A stretch of DNA of 64,000 nucleotides from Oscillatoria princeps RMCB-10 (GCA_019359235.1 JAHHHT010000023.1:1-64000); one strand, 5' to 3'; counted from the stretch's first letter, positions 16,203 to 25,628 are shown. The notes: a model not told the origin generated them from the sequence alone. Numbers and translations: made by a program.

Positions 16203-18910
16203 TATCCATTAATTTTCAATCTAATATCTAAGGCATTTTTGGGTATTATGTCTTTAAAATTAATCTCAATAGATTCATCTTGATGTAAGATGAAATACTC
16301 TCCATCGTTTTTTTCAAGTTTAGAGATTGGTGGAATAGCTTCTCGCATTGTTTTAGTTATTGGATCTGTGTATAAAACTGACAAAGAATCGATATAAGTA
16401 ATTTCGGGTTCTCTTTCTTCTAACTTAATTTTTGATATGTGTTCGCCTAAATTATAAGTTTCATAAGCTTGTAATGATTTATCGTGCCTACCATAAAGAA
16501 CTGTCCCCAACTCTGTCCAGTCCCTATTGTGGGAATTATAAACTAGCAAGTAAGGGCAACTCCCATAAGCAAAATATACAGAAAGCGAAAACTTAGGTTC
16601 ATTAAGTGGTGAAGTGGTATCATAAGTTTTTCCATCAATTACTAAAGAAGTAACGTTCATTACTGAACCAACAGAAAACCTATGAGGGATTAATTTTACA
16701 ATTTCTTCAATAGATGTTGAAACCCAATCTCGATCGATTTTAATGGGTTCAGTTAGAATTTGCATAATTTCTTTTCCCATAAGTATAGGTTCTAGGCTAT
16801 GCGTAGAATTGTACAATTTTATTTTTTCACGCATTTTTTTATCTGGCACTCTAGCAACATAAACAGTTTGGCCAATTATATTTTTAAAATCAATAAGTTG
16901 AGAAAAATTAATTTTTGAGTAAACTTTTGTATCAAATCCAAATTCAATTGGAATAAATAAATGTTGCTTTGGTGGAATTGTAATACCCATGGATTCGCTT
17001 GCGATAGGAATATTTTCAAATAAAGTATTCCTATTATTAATTACGGTAAGTTTATAAGGGTTATTTTCAATGATTTTATAATTTATAGAATCAATATTAA
17101 TTGATGAATTAGATATATTCACAATATCGATAAATCTAACGTAAGGCTCCGGAAGAACTCGTTGAACTAAAGCTAGAGGCACACCAACACCACAATGTAT
17201 AAAATTATCCGCAAGATTTTCTATATACGGATAAAGATATGCTATAAATCCTCTAATATGAGGATTATTTTCTATGATTTTTCTTATCCAAGAATCATTT
17301 AAACTAATTAAATCTAATCTGTCTTCCTCTAGAAGACCAAAATCTTTTAATGCGGCTAATTCAGGAAATTGTACGATCGATTTGTTAGATAAATTATTTA
17401 TTAAAATGGTAGTCCATTTACTATTTTCTTTAGATTGTTGAAGAGGTAGCTTAATCGGTGCATATCCAAATTTTTGTTTCTCTCCGTTCTTAGGAGCTGT
17501 AGTGCTTTCAAAATTGTCTCTAGATTGAGAAAATACAGACTCTCTGTGTTGTCGTCCTTTAGCATAGCCACCTTTAGTAGTGCGATCGTTGATATTTGAG
17601 GAATAACCAATTTGTGCGTATTTTTCATAATCATATTCAGAAATCAAAGTCTCATTTCCAGTTTCGGTCTTAAAATTTTCAAGAGATTCAAATATAGGAT
17701 TTTTTGTATAGATGATAGGTGGGTTTTCCAAACCCAAGATTTGAGTTAATTTTTCAGGAATTGTAGGCTCTACTAAAGAAAGAGTTGGATATTCATTGAG
17801 TGCCGTTAAATGCCTGACTTGGATTTTTTCTTTACGAATATATCCTTGTGAATCTGTTAGGGTTGGCAACCCATAATAAAAAGCAATAAAAACTGCCACA
17901 GAAATAGTTAAAGATCCCGTAAATTTTATTTGCCATTTTTTCAAGGGTATTTCTGTCTCTAAGCTAAGACTTTCTAAAACAAGACTAGCAGCTATAGCAG
18001 CCAGAACACAAGCTATCAAACGCAATATTCTAGCTGTATAACTGGTTGCTTCTTGCGGATTGAAAAACAGGAAAATGAAAATAATAACTACTAAAACACC
18101 TATTATTAACCCGATTTTACTAATAGGCTCTTTTGCTCCTTTCCAAAATAAAATCTGCTCTCCAAAATGCCTCGATAGAGGAATCTGGCGCTTCAGTACC
18201 AAATTATTATCTAATTGCTTCTCGATAAATTCCGCTAACACCCGACTGGTAATCCACTCACCTGACGAATACTGCATTGGATCGAGTCCCTGCAACAATA
18301 CCTTCGTCAACACCCCATGCTCGCCCAAAGCATAAGCCTCCCGATCGCTCCGACATGATGCAATCAACAAGCGATCGCCCCCAGACAACCAATCCCGCAA
18401 CTCCTCTGGGGTCAAGAAATTCAGTACCTCCCCACTGTGGCAACAGTCCAGCCACACAATCTGCTGTTTCACGGGACTGCTGAGCAACACCTTGCGCAAC
18501 CAAATCAGGGAAACGCCCCACTTGGTTTTCCCATTCGCGTCACTGGTTGCCAAGAAGCCCTCGGGTTGCCCATCCTGCTGCCGGCGCAAGCCATGTCCCG
18601 CAAAAAACAACAGCGCTACATCGGGGACGTGCTGGGGTTCTGGTTGGAAAAGCTCCTTAATGGCATTTTCCAGATCGACTTGACTTACAGTGGCGGCGTC
18701 TCCTACCTTGAACTTATCATTCTGGGAGACTTCGGGTAGCCGCCGCACACTCCACGCTAACTCGCCAGTGGGTTTTTCCAGCAGTTGGGCGATCGCCTCT
18801 GCATCCCCTGCCGGTTTCTCCAGATTGAGCAGCAACCCCGTCCGCACATCTCTCAAAAAAGAGTATCTATTGATACCAACGACTAAAGCTTGTCGCTTAA
18901 TATTACCCAT
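16151..18910 (-). CDS. Membrane caspase-like protein with large C-terminal domain
   Basis: A 919-aa protein. The caspase domain (1-260) keeps both catalytic residues: His106 in LLFFAGHGLRR and Cys157 in LDCCHSGE. Three hydrophobic helices follow at about 266-284, 297-313 and 333-349, then about 560 residues of unknown type. That part is Asn/Ile/Lys-rich with motifs such as GLIIG and PISKLEKNDGEY and no known fold that I can see. The DNA of this C-terminal part is visibly more AT-rich than the caspase-coding part, suggesting fusion of sequence of different origin. ATG 18910 faces the divergent gene at 18957 across 46 bp. The 3' end overlaps the glutaredoxin-like gene. With three helices the C-terminal part may lie outside the cytoplasm, so it could sense envelope damage. 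Confidence 0.88.
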   Translation of the reverse strand: MGNIKRQALVVGINRYSFLRDVRTGLLLNLEKPAGDAEAIAQLLEKPTGELAWSVRRLPEVSQNDKFKVGDAATVSQVDLENAIKELFQPEPQHVPDVALLFFAGHGLRRQQDGQPEGFLATSDANGKTKWGVSLIWLRKVLLSSPVKQQIVWLDCCHSGEVLNFLTPEELRDWLSGGDRLLIASCRSDREAYALGEHGVLTKVLLQGLDPMQYSSGEWITSRVLAEFIEKQLDNNLVLKRQIPLSRHFGEQILFWKGAKEPISKIGLIIGVLVVIIFIFLFFNPQEATSYTARILRLIACVLAAIAASLVLESLSLETEIPLKKWQIKFTGSLTISVAVFIAFYYGLPTLTDSQGYIRKEKIQVRHLTALNEYPTLSLVEPTIPEKLTQILGLENPPIIYTKNPIFESLENFKTETGNETLISEYDYEKYAQIGYSSNINDRTTKGGYAKGRQHRESVFSQSRDNFESTTAPKNGEKQKFGYAPIKLPLQQSKENSKWTTILINNLSNKSIVQFPELAALKDFGLLEEDRLDLISLNDSWIRKIIENNPHIRGFIAYLYPYIENLADNFIHCGVGVPLALVQRVLPEPYVRFIDIVNISNSSINIDSINYKIIENNPYKLTVINNRNTLFENIPIASESMGITIPPKQHLFIPIEFGFDTKVYSKINFSQLIDFKNIIGQTVYVARVPDKKMREKIKLYNSTHSLEPILMGKEIMQILTEPIKIDRDWVSTSIEEIVKLIPHRFSVGSVMNVTSLVIDGKTYDTTSPLNEPKFSLSVYFAYGSCPYLLVYNSHNRDWTELGTVLYGRHDKSLQAYETYNLGEHISKIKLEEREPEITYIDSLSVLYTDPITKTMREAIPPISKLEKNDGEYFILHQDESIEINFKDIIPKNALDIRLKINGYYEVLLDNDLRTNAESM

Positions 18911-18956
18911 ATCGATTAATATTGGTTTAACTTGCTTATATTAACACGATTGCCCT

Positions 18957-19418
18957 ATGGATTCAACTGTTTCTGATACGCTAGTGGCCTTGTTCCTGGC
19001 TCTGAGCCATCCCAGCATCTCCCTCAGCAAGTTTGAAAAAGAGCGCTTGTTTGAGGTGGGCGAACAGCTAGAACTCGACCCCGACGAATGGGAGTTCATC
19101 TCAGAGGGGTTAATGGCTACTATCACCAATAATCCTACCCTGGATCGGGTTTTTCAAGCAGAATTGGCTAAGTTGGCTGCTTTGCCAATGGATATGAAAC
19201 AGCAATTAGTGCCTACGGAGAAGGAACTGGCACAAGTTCTGTCATCTGGAAACAAAATTGAAAAGCGCGGTTATTTTGACGGCGAAGCCGACTCAGAAAG
19301 CAGAGAACTCCTCAACGTTGCTAGAAAAGTTCTCAAAGAAGAAGACCCAGTGGCCCACATCCAGACCCTCAGTTGGATTGACCGAATAAAGAAAATGCTT
19401 CCGCCCAGATCCAACTAA
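18957..19418 (+). CDS. Hypothetical 153-aa protein divergent from membrane caspase
   Basis: Not recognised. It is a soluble, acidic, mostly helical protein with a hydrophobic N-terminal helix pattern (TLVALFLALSHPSISLSKFEKERLFEVG) and a basic C-terminus (IDRIKKMLPPRSN). There are no cysteines or catalytic motifs. It starts at ATG 18957, 46 bp from the start of the divergent membrane caspase, so the two probably share a promoter region. Small helical adaptor proteins often sit next to bacterial caspases, so an adaptor role is possible, but this is inference from position only. Confidence 0.7.
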   Translation: MDSTVSDTLVALFLALSHPSISLSKFEKERLFEVGEQLELDPDEWEFISEGLMATITNNPTLDRVFQAELAKLAALPMDMKQQLVPTEKELAQVLSSGNKIEKRGYFDGEADSESRELLNVARKVLKEEDPVAHIQTLSWIDRIKKMLPPRSN

Positions 19419-19656
19419 AACAAGTTCTATCGATGGCTTAACCAGCCTTTTGAGTCGGAAATAATATTTTTGTCCAATTGCTAGTAGGCTCTTGGACAGG
19501 CATCGCTGGCTGCCAGATAGCCTTCGGTGACGACACCTCTGTACCCGCCGCTTCCCAACCCTGCACCTCACTAGAACCACCCTCGCTCTCTACTAGGATG
19601 GCATTTTTTGGGCGCGAGCGCTGCAAACCTTTGAGCTTTCCCACCTGCCTCACCCC

Positions 19657-19821
19657 TCAAACAGCGGACTCCTCAGACCGGTCAATCGACGGCAGCTGGC
19701 GGATAAAAGAACGCACTACTTGCGCAATCGGAATTCCCTGACGGGCGGACTCGGCATCGAGCCGAGCGTACTCCTCCTCGCTCACCCAAATTTGAAGTTT
19801 CTTATTGCGTTCTATTTTCAT
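19657..19821 (-). CDS. Small ribbon-helix-helix-like DNA-binding protein
   Basis: A 54-aa protein, MKIERNKKLQIWVSEEEYAR and onward, ending IDRSEESAV. The N-terminal strand KKLQIWV followed by two helices (EEEYARLDAESARQG and IAQVVRSFIRQL) fits the ribbon-helix-helix fold of CopG/Arc-type repressors. The start is at ATG 19821; no strong ribosome-binding site is visible. It diverges from the ParB-like gene at 19981 around iteron-like repeats, the usual place for an autoregulated RHH protein of a toxin-antitoxin or partition module. The 240 bp between it and 19418 shows no gene. Confidence 0.65.
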   Translation of the reverse strand: MKIERNKKLQIWVSEEEYARLDAESARQGIPIAQVVRSFIRQLPSIDRSEESAV

Positions 19822-19856
19822 AGTTTTGTTAAGCGACTTATACTGCGGACGATTTC

Positions 19857-19934
19857 AGGAGTAATTTAGGAGTAATTTAGGAGTTGCTTCTACCCCGTCG
19901 GGCGGGCCACAGCCGGTGGCCTGCTCTGACGGGG
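19857..19934. promoter_or_regulatory. Iteron-like repeats and nested hairpin between divergent DNA-binding genes
   Basis: The unit AGGAGTAATTT occurs twice in tandem (19857-19867, 19868-19878), followed by a partial third unit AGGAGTTGCTT. The 11-bp period is one helical turn. Downstream is a nested inverted repeat: outer CCCCGTC/GACGGGG (19893-19899, 19928-19934) and inner GGCCAC/GTGGCC (19905-19910, 19916-19921). It is suited to an operator for the RHH protein and/or the ParB-like protein. Confidence 0.55.
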
Positions 19935-19980
19935 TGCAGGGGGCTGCTCATTCAACTGAATCACTTTCGAGAGGGCGTAT

Positions 19981-20718
19981 ATGAAAGAGACAGACGGCCA
20001 CAGCACCCGCTCTGAGGCTCAAATTGTGCCGGCATCTGAGGAACTGACTCAACCGGAGCAAATAGAACTGGAGAATCTGGAAGCTCAGGTACAGCGGGGG
20101 ATAAAAGCCTTCTGGGAGATGGGAGAGGCTTTAAGGCAGATTCGGGACAAACGCCTGTACAGGCAGAACTACAGCTCTTTTGAAAAATACTGTCCCGCTC
20201 GCTGGCAGATTTCTTGGCGCTCCGCTTATCAGCTGATTGAGGCTGCTGTCCTGATGGAAAACCTGCGCCACGGCGCAGGGATTGAAACCCTGCCGGCTAA
20301 CGAACGCCAAGCACGCCCCCTGACAGCTCTGCCGGCTGAGAAGCAAAGAGAAGCTTGGGTTAAAGCTGTCACTACGGCTCCTTCTGGCCGCATCACCTAC
20401 CATCACGTTGTCAAGATAGCGAAAGAATATCAGGAGCCCAGACAGCTAACGAATGGCTCCAAGAAAGGTAGAAAAACCAGCACCCATGAGCAAGATCGGG
20501 AAGCGATGCCAGAAGATTTACTCCAAAATAACACAACAGCTGCCAAAAATTCAACAGAACAGCAAGAGAGCGAAAGCACTCACAATACTTTCTGCTTAAC
20601 CTTGCAGATTCCTTTCTCTTGGCAAGCTGCAATTTTAGAAACAGCCAAAGCATCGGGAATCAGTGCGGAAGAGTGGGCCGTCAAAATTTTACAGTCTGTA
20701 ATTAACGTAAATAGTTAG
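19981..20718 (+). CDS. Plasmid-type ParB-like/DUF3102-like DNA-binding protein
   Basis: A 245-aa protein. Residues 30-150 read like plasmid partition or replication accessory proteins: KAFWEMGEALRQIRDKRLYR, YCPARWQISWRSAYQLIEAA (helix-turn-helix-like), then ARPLTALPAEKQREAWVKAV, the RPL..LP...Q..AW pattern typical of ParB-like proteins. A Gln/Ser/Thr-rich linker follows, and the C-terminal 40 residues (WQAAILETAKASGISAEEWAV) look like a second small helical domain. ATG 19981 has GAGAGGG 6 bp upstream. With the RHH gene and iterons it resembles a fragment of an integrated plasmid. Confidence 0.65.
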   Translation: MKETDGHSTRSEAQIVPASEELTQPEQIELENLEAQVQRGIKAFWEMGEALRQIRDKRLYRQNYSSFEKYCPARWQISWRSAYQLIEAAVLMENLRHGAGIETLPANERQARPLTALPAEKQREAWVKAVTTAPSGRITYHHVVKIAKEYQEPRQLTNGSKKGRKTSTHEQDREAMPEDLLQNNTTAAKNSTEQQESESTHNTFCLTLQIPFSWQAAILETAKASGISAEEWAVKILQSVINVNS

Positions 20719-20799
20719 GTCGTTCCCTAGCTAGCACGGAGTCTAGAAGCTGCAGGATGTCTTGCAAAATTCGGCAGCATTTATACTAAGTTAGCAAAC

Positions 20800-21020
20800 T
20801 TGGTACTGCCCTGCGGATCGTACCTCGTAGGACAGGCGTTCTCTCCGATCCCAGTTTAATAATGAACCGCCATAGACGCCAAGAACGCCAAGAGAAAGAT
20901 ATAGCAGTAGCCACTTAGGTTAGGACGTAGGACAGGCGTCTCGCCTGTCCCAGAGACCTTGAGGGCAGGCGAGACGCCTGCCCTACGCCTAGACTTCGTA
21001 GGACAGGCGTTCCCTCCGAC
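20800..21020. repeat. Cluster of GACAGGCG dispersed repeats
   Basis: Several copies of the GTAGGACAGGCGT / ACGCCTGTCCTAC family in both orientations (20828-20850, 20924-20950, 20956-20982, 20999-21013) plus a CCGCCATAGACGCCAAGAAC motif (20868-20887) that recurs in inverted form near 63110-63190. No gene is seen between the ParB-like gene and the WD40 gene. Confidence 0.7.
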
Positions 21021-21028
21021 CCTAGCTA

Positions 21029-24000
21029 CTAAACTGACTGTCCATTGCTATAAAATACTTTTGCCCCTAAAGTTAAAAGCGTTGCCACCGCTGTTTCACT
21101 CAAACCTGTAACCCCCGTAATATTCATGTTTTCGTAAGGTTTTGGTGTCGAGAGCGTTGTTTTGCACTCTGCCGTTTTTACATCCCACAGTTTAATTGTT
21201 TCATCCGCACTGCCAGAAGCCAAAAGTTCCCCGTTCGGACTGAAAGCAACGGAATACACCCAGTCAGCGTGACCCCGCAAAGTAGCTAAGCATTCATAAG
21301 TGCTGATATCCCAGAGGCGCACTGTACTGTCGCCGCTGCCAGACGCCAAGATTTTATCATTCGGACTGAAAGCCACTGAAAATATCCAGTTGGTGTGTTC
21401 CTTTAAAATCGCTAGGCACTCACAGGTGCTGACCTCCCACAAACGAACTGTACTGTCACCGCTGCCAGAAGCTATAATTTGGCCATCCGAACTGAAAGCC
21501 AGTGAATTTATTTCTCTCTCGTGTCCCCGCAAAATTGCCAGATCCTCACCCGTACAGACATCTCGTAACTTAATGCTGTAGTCATCGCTGCTGCTGGCAA
21601 TAATGTTTCCGTCCGGACTGAAAGCAACTGCGTACACCAAATCGGTTTCTTCCTGAAAAGTCGTCAGACACTGGCCCGTATCAGCATCCCACAACTTCAC
21701 CCGACAATCGCGACTGCCAGAAGCCAAAATTTTACCTTTAGGGTTAAAAGCGACTGTGCGCACTCGATGAGTGTGTCCCCGCAAAGTGTGGGAGCATTTA
21801 CTGTGACTGACATCCCACAACCGTACCGTCCGGTCGTCGCTGCCGCTCGCGAGAATTTGCCCGTCCGGACTAAAAGCAACTGAATACACTCGCTCGGCAT
21901 GCCCTGACAAAATATTGAGGCACTTACCATCCCTGACATCCCACAGCTTGACCCCGCTATCAGCGCCACCACTCGCCAAAATATTACCTTCAGGACTGAA
22001 AGCAACTGAATGCACCGAACTGGGGCGTCCCCGCCAAGTGGCTAAACACTGACCTTCGCGAATATCCCACAGTTTTACCGCGCGATCGTCGCCACCGCTG
22101 GCTAGGGTTTGCCCGTCCGGGCTGAAGGCAACTGAGTGTAGCCAGCTGCTGTGCCCTTGGCAAATCGTTAAAACCCGACAGCTGCCCATATCTCGGATAT
22201 CTCGCAGGATCGCTGTTTGGTCATAGCTTCCACTAGCTAAAATTTGTCCGTCCGGACTGAACGCCACTGAAGAAACCTCTGCGCTGTGCTCTGTTAAAGT
22301 GGCGGAACACTGACTGTTGCCGGTATTGGAGATATCCCACAGCTTGACCGTTTTGTCAGCGCTGCCGGTAGCTAGATGTTTCCCATTAGGGCTGTAACAA
22401 ACCGCATAAACGGATTTTTGGTGTCCTTTGAAAGTAGTTAGGCACTGACCGCTACTAGCATCCCACAGCTTCACTGTTTTATCGCTGCTGGCACTTGCCA
22501 GCGTTTGGCTGTCGGGACTGAAGGCCACACCACGCACCCTGCCGGCGTGTCCGGCTAAAGTAGCGCGGCATTGACCAGTGGGAACCTCCCACAATTTCAC
22601 CGTTGCGTCGTCGCTGGCGGTGGCTAGAATATTCCCTTGAGGGCAGAAAGCGACGGAACTTATCCGGCGGGTGTGCCCTTGTAACGTTCTCAAGCACTGA
22701 TGAGTGCCGGCATCCCACAGTTTTACTGTTGCGTCGTCGCTGCCGGTGGCGAGAACCCTGCCGTCAGGACTAAAAGCAACTGACCGCACTACAGAGATGT
22801 GCCCCTTGAGGGTAAAAAGTTTTTGATTTTCTGCAACTTGCCACAAATGAATCTCGCCGGCGAAATCACTGGCAGCCAATAATTGTCCGTCAGGGCTGAA
22901 TGCAACTGCCAGAATACTATCTATATTTTCAGCAAAAATAGACCGAGCTAAATTAGCGCTAGCAAAATTAACCCCGCGCAAGTTTGCCTCTCTGAGAAAA
23001 GCTTGACAAATTGTTAGGTTAGAGAAATCCCAGCCCGTTAAATCTGTTTGCCAAGACACGAGTAAATTAAGAATATTGCCGCCGGCATATCCCGGTCTAG
23101 AATTTTTCGGGAGTGCTGACAGGATTTGTTTGAGCTGGGCTTCGACCCCCGCTTGGCTGCCAAAATCTGCGAATAGCTTCTCAGCCAAAGGCTTGAGGAT
23201 GAGGCGAATTTGTGTGTCCCTAATGCAGTCTTTTGCTGTCGCTTTGATCAGGGAGTGGCTATTAAAGAGTTGAAGTTGTCCCGCTCTAATTTCCGAGCGG
23301 ACTTCTTCTGTAAATCGCCCGGTGACGTACTCCATGACTAGGTTTTGCAGGGTGAACTTGTCCCCTGCTTTTTCTGTGAGCGAGCGCCAGACGAGCGAGC
23401 GCAGAGCGTCAGGGACTTCTCGCTTCCCGCTAGATGAGAGAATATCCTCGCGCAATTCTGAGATCAAAACCGGCTCTCGCGCGATTGCCAGCCAGTACAT
23501 GACCTGCCTTTCTGAATCTGACAAGCGATCTACTTGTTGCCTCAACAGCTTGCTGATATCTCCAAAAACGGGTTCGTCTTGCGTGAAAAATTCAGCTATT
23601 TTACCATTATAGACTTCTTTAATCCGGGCGGCAACAATCTTTAAAGCTAAAGGATTACCTTGATATAAATCAACGAGCCGTATTTTTTCATCTTCTGAAC
23701 CGAACAATCCCTGGATCTGAAGAATGTTTCGTGCAGCTTCCCGCAACCCACTTAGTTGCCTGACTCGAACCGGCAGGGTTTCTCCTGCCAAGGGTGCCAC
23801 ATCTGCCGGTTTTTCCCGACTGGTTAGCACCAAGCAACTTTGATGCGTGGATTCTCCCAACCGTCTGAGCAGTTCGCCATAAGTCTCATAGCTTTCTCGA
23901 TACTCTCCTGCGTGAGTGCCACCTTGCAGGAGGGACTCGGCATTATCCAGAACTACCAGACAGCGAGAAGCTCGTAAATAATCAATAAGCAGGGTTATCC

Positions 24001-24706
24001 TCTCGCCGGTTGCGTCTGGCAAATCGGTTTGCTGCTGTTCGGACAAGAATTTGATTAACTCTGCCAGTAGCTTGTCCACAGGAGGGGCTTCGCGGAGACT
24101 TCGCCAGATAACGGATTCAAACTCCCCCTGAATCTTTTGTGCCAGCTTGACAGACAAGGCAGTTTTGCCAATTCCCCCCATGCCCAACAGCGCCACCAGC
24201 CGGCAGCCATCCCGCACAATCCATTGCTCTAGTTCTGCCAGCTCATCAGTGCGCCCAACGAAACCGGAGACATCAGGCGCTTCTCCCCAACTGGCCCTAA
24301 CCACGCCGCCCGCTGCCTGGCTGACGGTAATTTTGGCGTCTTGGCTGATACCGGCGTTAAAGTGGGCCATCCCCCCTTCACGTCCCACAACGTTCGAGTT
24401 GAGTTTTGACACATGGATGTTGGCCAAAACATGGTCATCCTCATCCAGCTTTCGGCCCAAGGCGCTAAAAAGGCTCTCAATTTTACTCCTGTCAGACCCA
24501 GCCCGCCGGTTCAATATATTGGAAACCGTATCAGCGGATACAAAATCGCCACTAGCGCGTTCATTGATAGTGCGGTCAGTCAGGTTTGATATATCTGCCA
24601 GAGTATGTCCATCTGGACAATTTTCTTTGACCGCATCCCAGATTTTCTTCCATCCTTTATCCGTCAGTATCCGACCGCGAGCGCGTCTTGCTTTGGATGA
24701 GGCCAT
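21029..24706 (-). CDS. NB-ARC ATPase with 14 WD40 repeats (STAND protein)
   Basis: A 1225-aa protein. Residues 1-100 form an HTH-like domain (KGWKKIWDAVKENCP...LTDRTINERASG...VSADTVSNIL) seen at the start of many cyanobacterial STAND proteins. The NB-ARC domain follows: FVGRTDELAELEQW, Walker A LGMGGIGKTALS (about 172-183), Walker B CLVVLDNAESLL, LVLTSREKP and GNPLALKIVA. A pentapeptide-like stretch (GWDFSNLTICQAFLREANLRGVNF) precedes 14 WD40 units (about 596-1190), each with VAFSPDG..LASGS.D.TVKLWD; enough for two seven-bladed propellers. Unit 6 ends LRD and unit 11 KLRD instead of LWD. Such proteins are signal-gated scaffolds; the WD40 rings are the likely sensor. It lies 311 bp after the ParB-like gene, convergent with it. 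Confidence 0.95.
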   Translation of the reverse strand: MASSKARRARGRILTDKGWKKIWDAVKENCPDGHTLADISNLTDRTINERASGDFVSADTVSNILNRRAGSDRSKIESLFSALGRKLDEDDHVLANIHVSKLNSNVVGREGGMAHFNAGISQDAKITVSQAAGGVVRASWGEAPDVSGFVGRTDELAELEQWIVRDGCRLVALLGMGGIGKTALSVKLAQKIQGEFESVIWRSLREAPPVDKLLAELIKFLSEQQQTDLPDATGERITLLIDYLRASRCLVVLDNAESLLQGGTHAGEYRESYETYGELLRRLGESTHQSCLVLTSREKPADVAPLAGETLPVRVRQLSGLREAARNILQIQGLFGSEDEKIRLVDLYQGNPLALKIVAARIKEVYNGKIAEFFTQDEPVFGDISKLLRQQVDRLSDSERQVMYWLAIAREPVLISELREDILSSSGKREVPDALRSLVWRSLTEKAGDKFTLQNLVMEYVTGRFTEEVRSEIRAGQLQLFNSHSLIKATAKDCIRDTQIRLILKPLAEKLFADFGSQAGVEAQLKQILSALPKNSRPGYAGGNILNLLVSWQTDLTGWDFSNLTICQAFLREANLRGVNFASANLARSIFAENIDSILAVAFSPDGQLLAASDFAGEIHLWQVAENQKLFTLKGHISVVRSVAFSPDGRVLATGSDDATVKLWDAGTHQCLRTLQGHTRRISSVAFCPQGNILATASDDATVKLWEVPTGQCRATLAGHAGRVRGVAFSPDSQTLASASSDKTVKLWDASSGQCLTTFKGHQKSVYAVCYSPNGKHLATGSADKTVKLWDISNTGNSQCSATLTEHSAEVSSVAFSPDGQILASGSYDQTAILRDIRDMGSCRVLTICQGHSSWLHSVAFSPDGQTLASGGDDRAVKLWDIREGQCLATWRGRPSSVHSVAFSPEGNILASGGADSGVKLWDVRDGKCLNILSGHAERVYSVAFSPDGQILASGSDDRTVRLWDVSHSKCSHTLRGHTHRVRTVAFNPKGKILASGSRDCRVKLWDADTGQCLTTFQEETDLVYAVAFSPDGNIIASSSDDYSIKLRDVCTGEDLAILRGHEREINSLAFSSDGQIIASGSGDSTVRLWEVSTCECLAILKEHTNWIFSVAFSPNDKILASGSGDSTVRLWDISTYECLATLRGHADWVYSVAFSPNGELLASGSADETIKLWDVKTAECKTTLSTPKPYENMNITGVTGLSETAVATLLTLGAKVFYSNGQSV

Positions 24707-25117
24707 TGTGTTGCGCGTGTTAACTCAAGGTTGCTGGACTTCCGCTGGTTACCAGTCCAAGGCGTAGCAACCCAACCCTCCGAGCCCCTCTCTTTCGGAG
24801 AAAGGGGAGTTTTACTCTCTTCTCCTGGTTGGGCCAGGATTGGGGAAAAGCTTAGACTGTCCCGAATTCAGCGGATGGCTCCTCTGCCAAGCATACGGCA
24901 GATAGGGGCTTTGTGTCAATTTTAAGGGATTTAAGAGAGTTAAGGCATTTACTGTCTGAGTTTAGAAGTCACAAAAACAGCTCTGGCTTTAGCTTCCCAG
25001 GAGTTTTCCAGGAATCTTTAAGTCCGTTTTTTAATTCCCTTTTCTCCCCAGCAATAATCTTCTAAATGGCAGCAAGATTGTGGTGGATGGTTTCGCACGC
25101 CTGTTTAGGAGGTAATG

Positions 25118-25243
25118 TCCAATGTCTCAATTGGCAGCCTGCGGGAGTGCTTGGCAGTAAGGAGTAGCAGTCCCGCATAAGTAATGATGCGCTCTTATGG
25201 AAGCCGCCTTGGAGCGCGAGATAAAAGGCAGAAATCATTACTT
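25118..25243. other. Cluster of dyads in a non-coding stretch
   Basis: Three inverted repeats in a row: CCAAT/ATTGG (about 25118-25133), GCGGGA/TCCCGC (25141-25146, 25171-25176) and a perfect 10-bp pair AAGTAATGAT/ATCATTACTT (25179-25188, 25234-25243) enclosing GCGCTC/GAGCGC (25189-25194, 25212-25217). This looks like a structured RNA leader or small element, but I match it to no known riboswitch. The rest of 24707-25367 shows nothing else. Confidence 0.4.
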
Positions 25244-25367
25244 GTTAAGAGCTTTCCGGATTGGTTTTAGATTTTCGGCTCGTGGGGCCGATATCGATCT
25301 AATTTAAACCGGCAACCCATCGAGATATCTACTTTTATGAACTTCCCAAAGTACGGACAAAGCAGCC

Positions 25368-25628
25368 ATGAAACGCATTATTTATATTTCAGAAATCGGG
25401 ATCGCTATCATGTTGGCAGCCAATGGGTTCTCTGGAACCAAAATTTCCCCGCCGGCTGCACCAAGCACGGCAGCCGGACGGCTCATCGAAGTGGCTGCTG
25501 ATTACTCTCCGTGCCCCTCGCCGGTTCCCCCCGACAGCCGCAATCAGGCATATAACAGTCAGTTAACTGGCGTTGCAAGCCAGAAAGACGATAGCCGTTC
25601 CGTGCCGGATCGCCAGCGCGGTTTGTGA
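25368..25628 (+). CDS. Doubtful 86-aa exported protein
   Basis: The open frame MKRIIYISEIGIAIMLAANG has a signal-peptide-like start, then a Pro/Ser-rich sequence without motifs (PAAPSTAAGRLIEVAADYSP, PSPVPPDSR). There is no clear ribosome-binding site. It could be a small exported protein following the dyads at 25118-25243, or chance. I keep it because no other frame in this 1.8-kb stretch looks better. Confidence 0.25.
   Translation: MKRIIYISEIGIAIMLAANGFSGTKISPPAAPSTAAGRLIEVAADYSPCPSPVPPDSRNQAYNSQLTGVASQKDDSRSVPDRQRGL

Noticed and set aside
21029-24706. Diversity-generating retroelement target or hypervariable region in the WD40 repeats
   Set aside because: No template/variable repeat pair or reverse transcriptase is visible; repeat differences are ordinary WD40 divergence.
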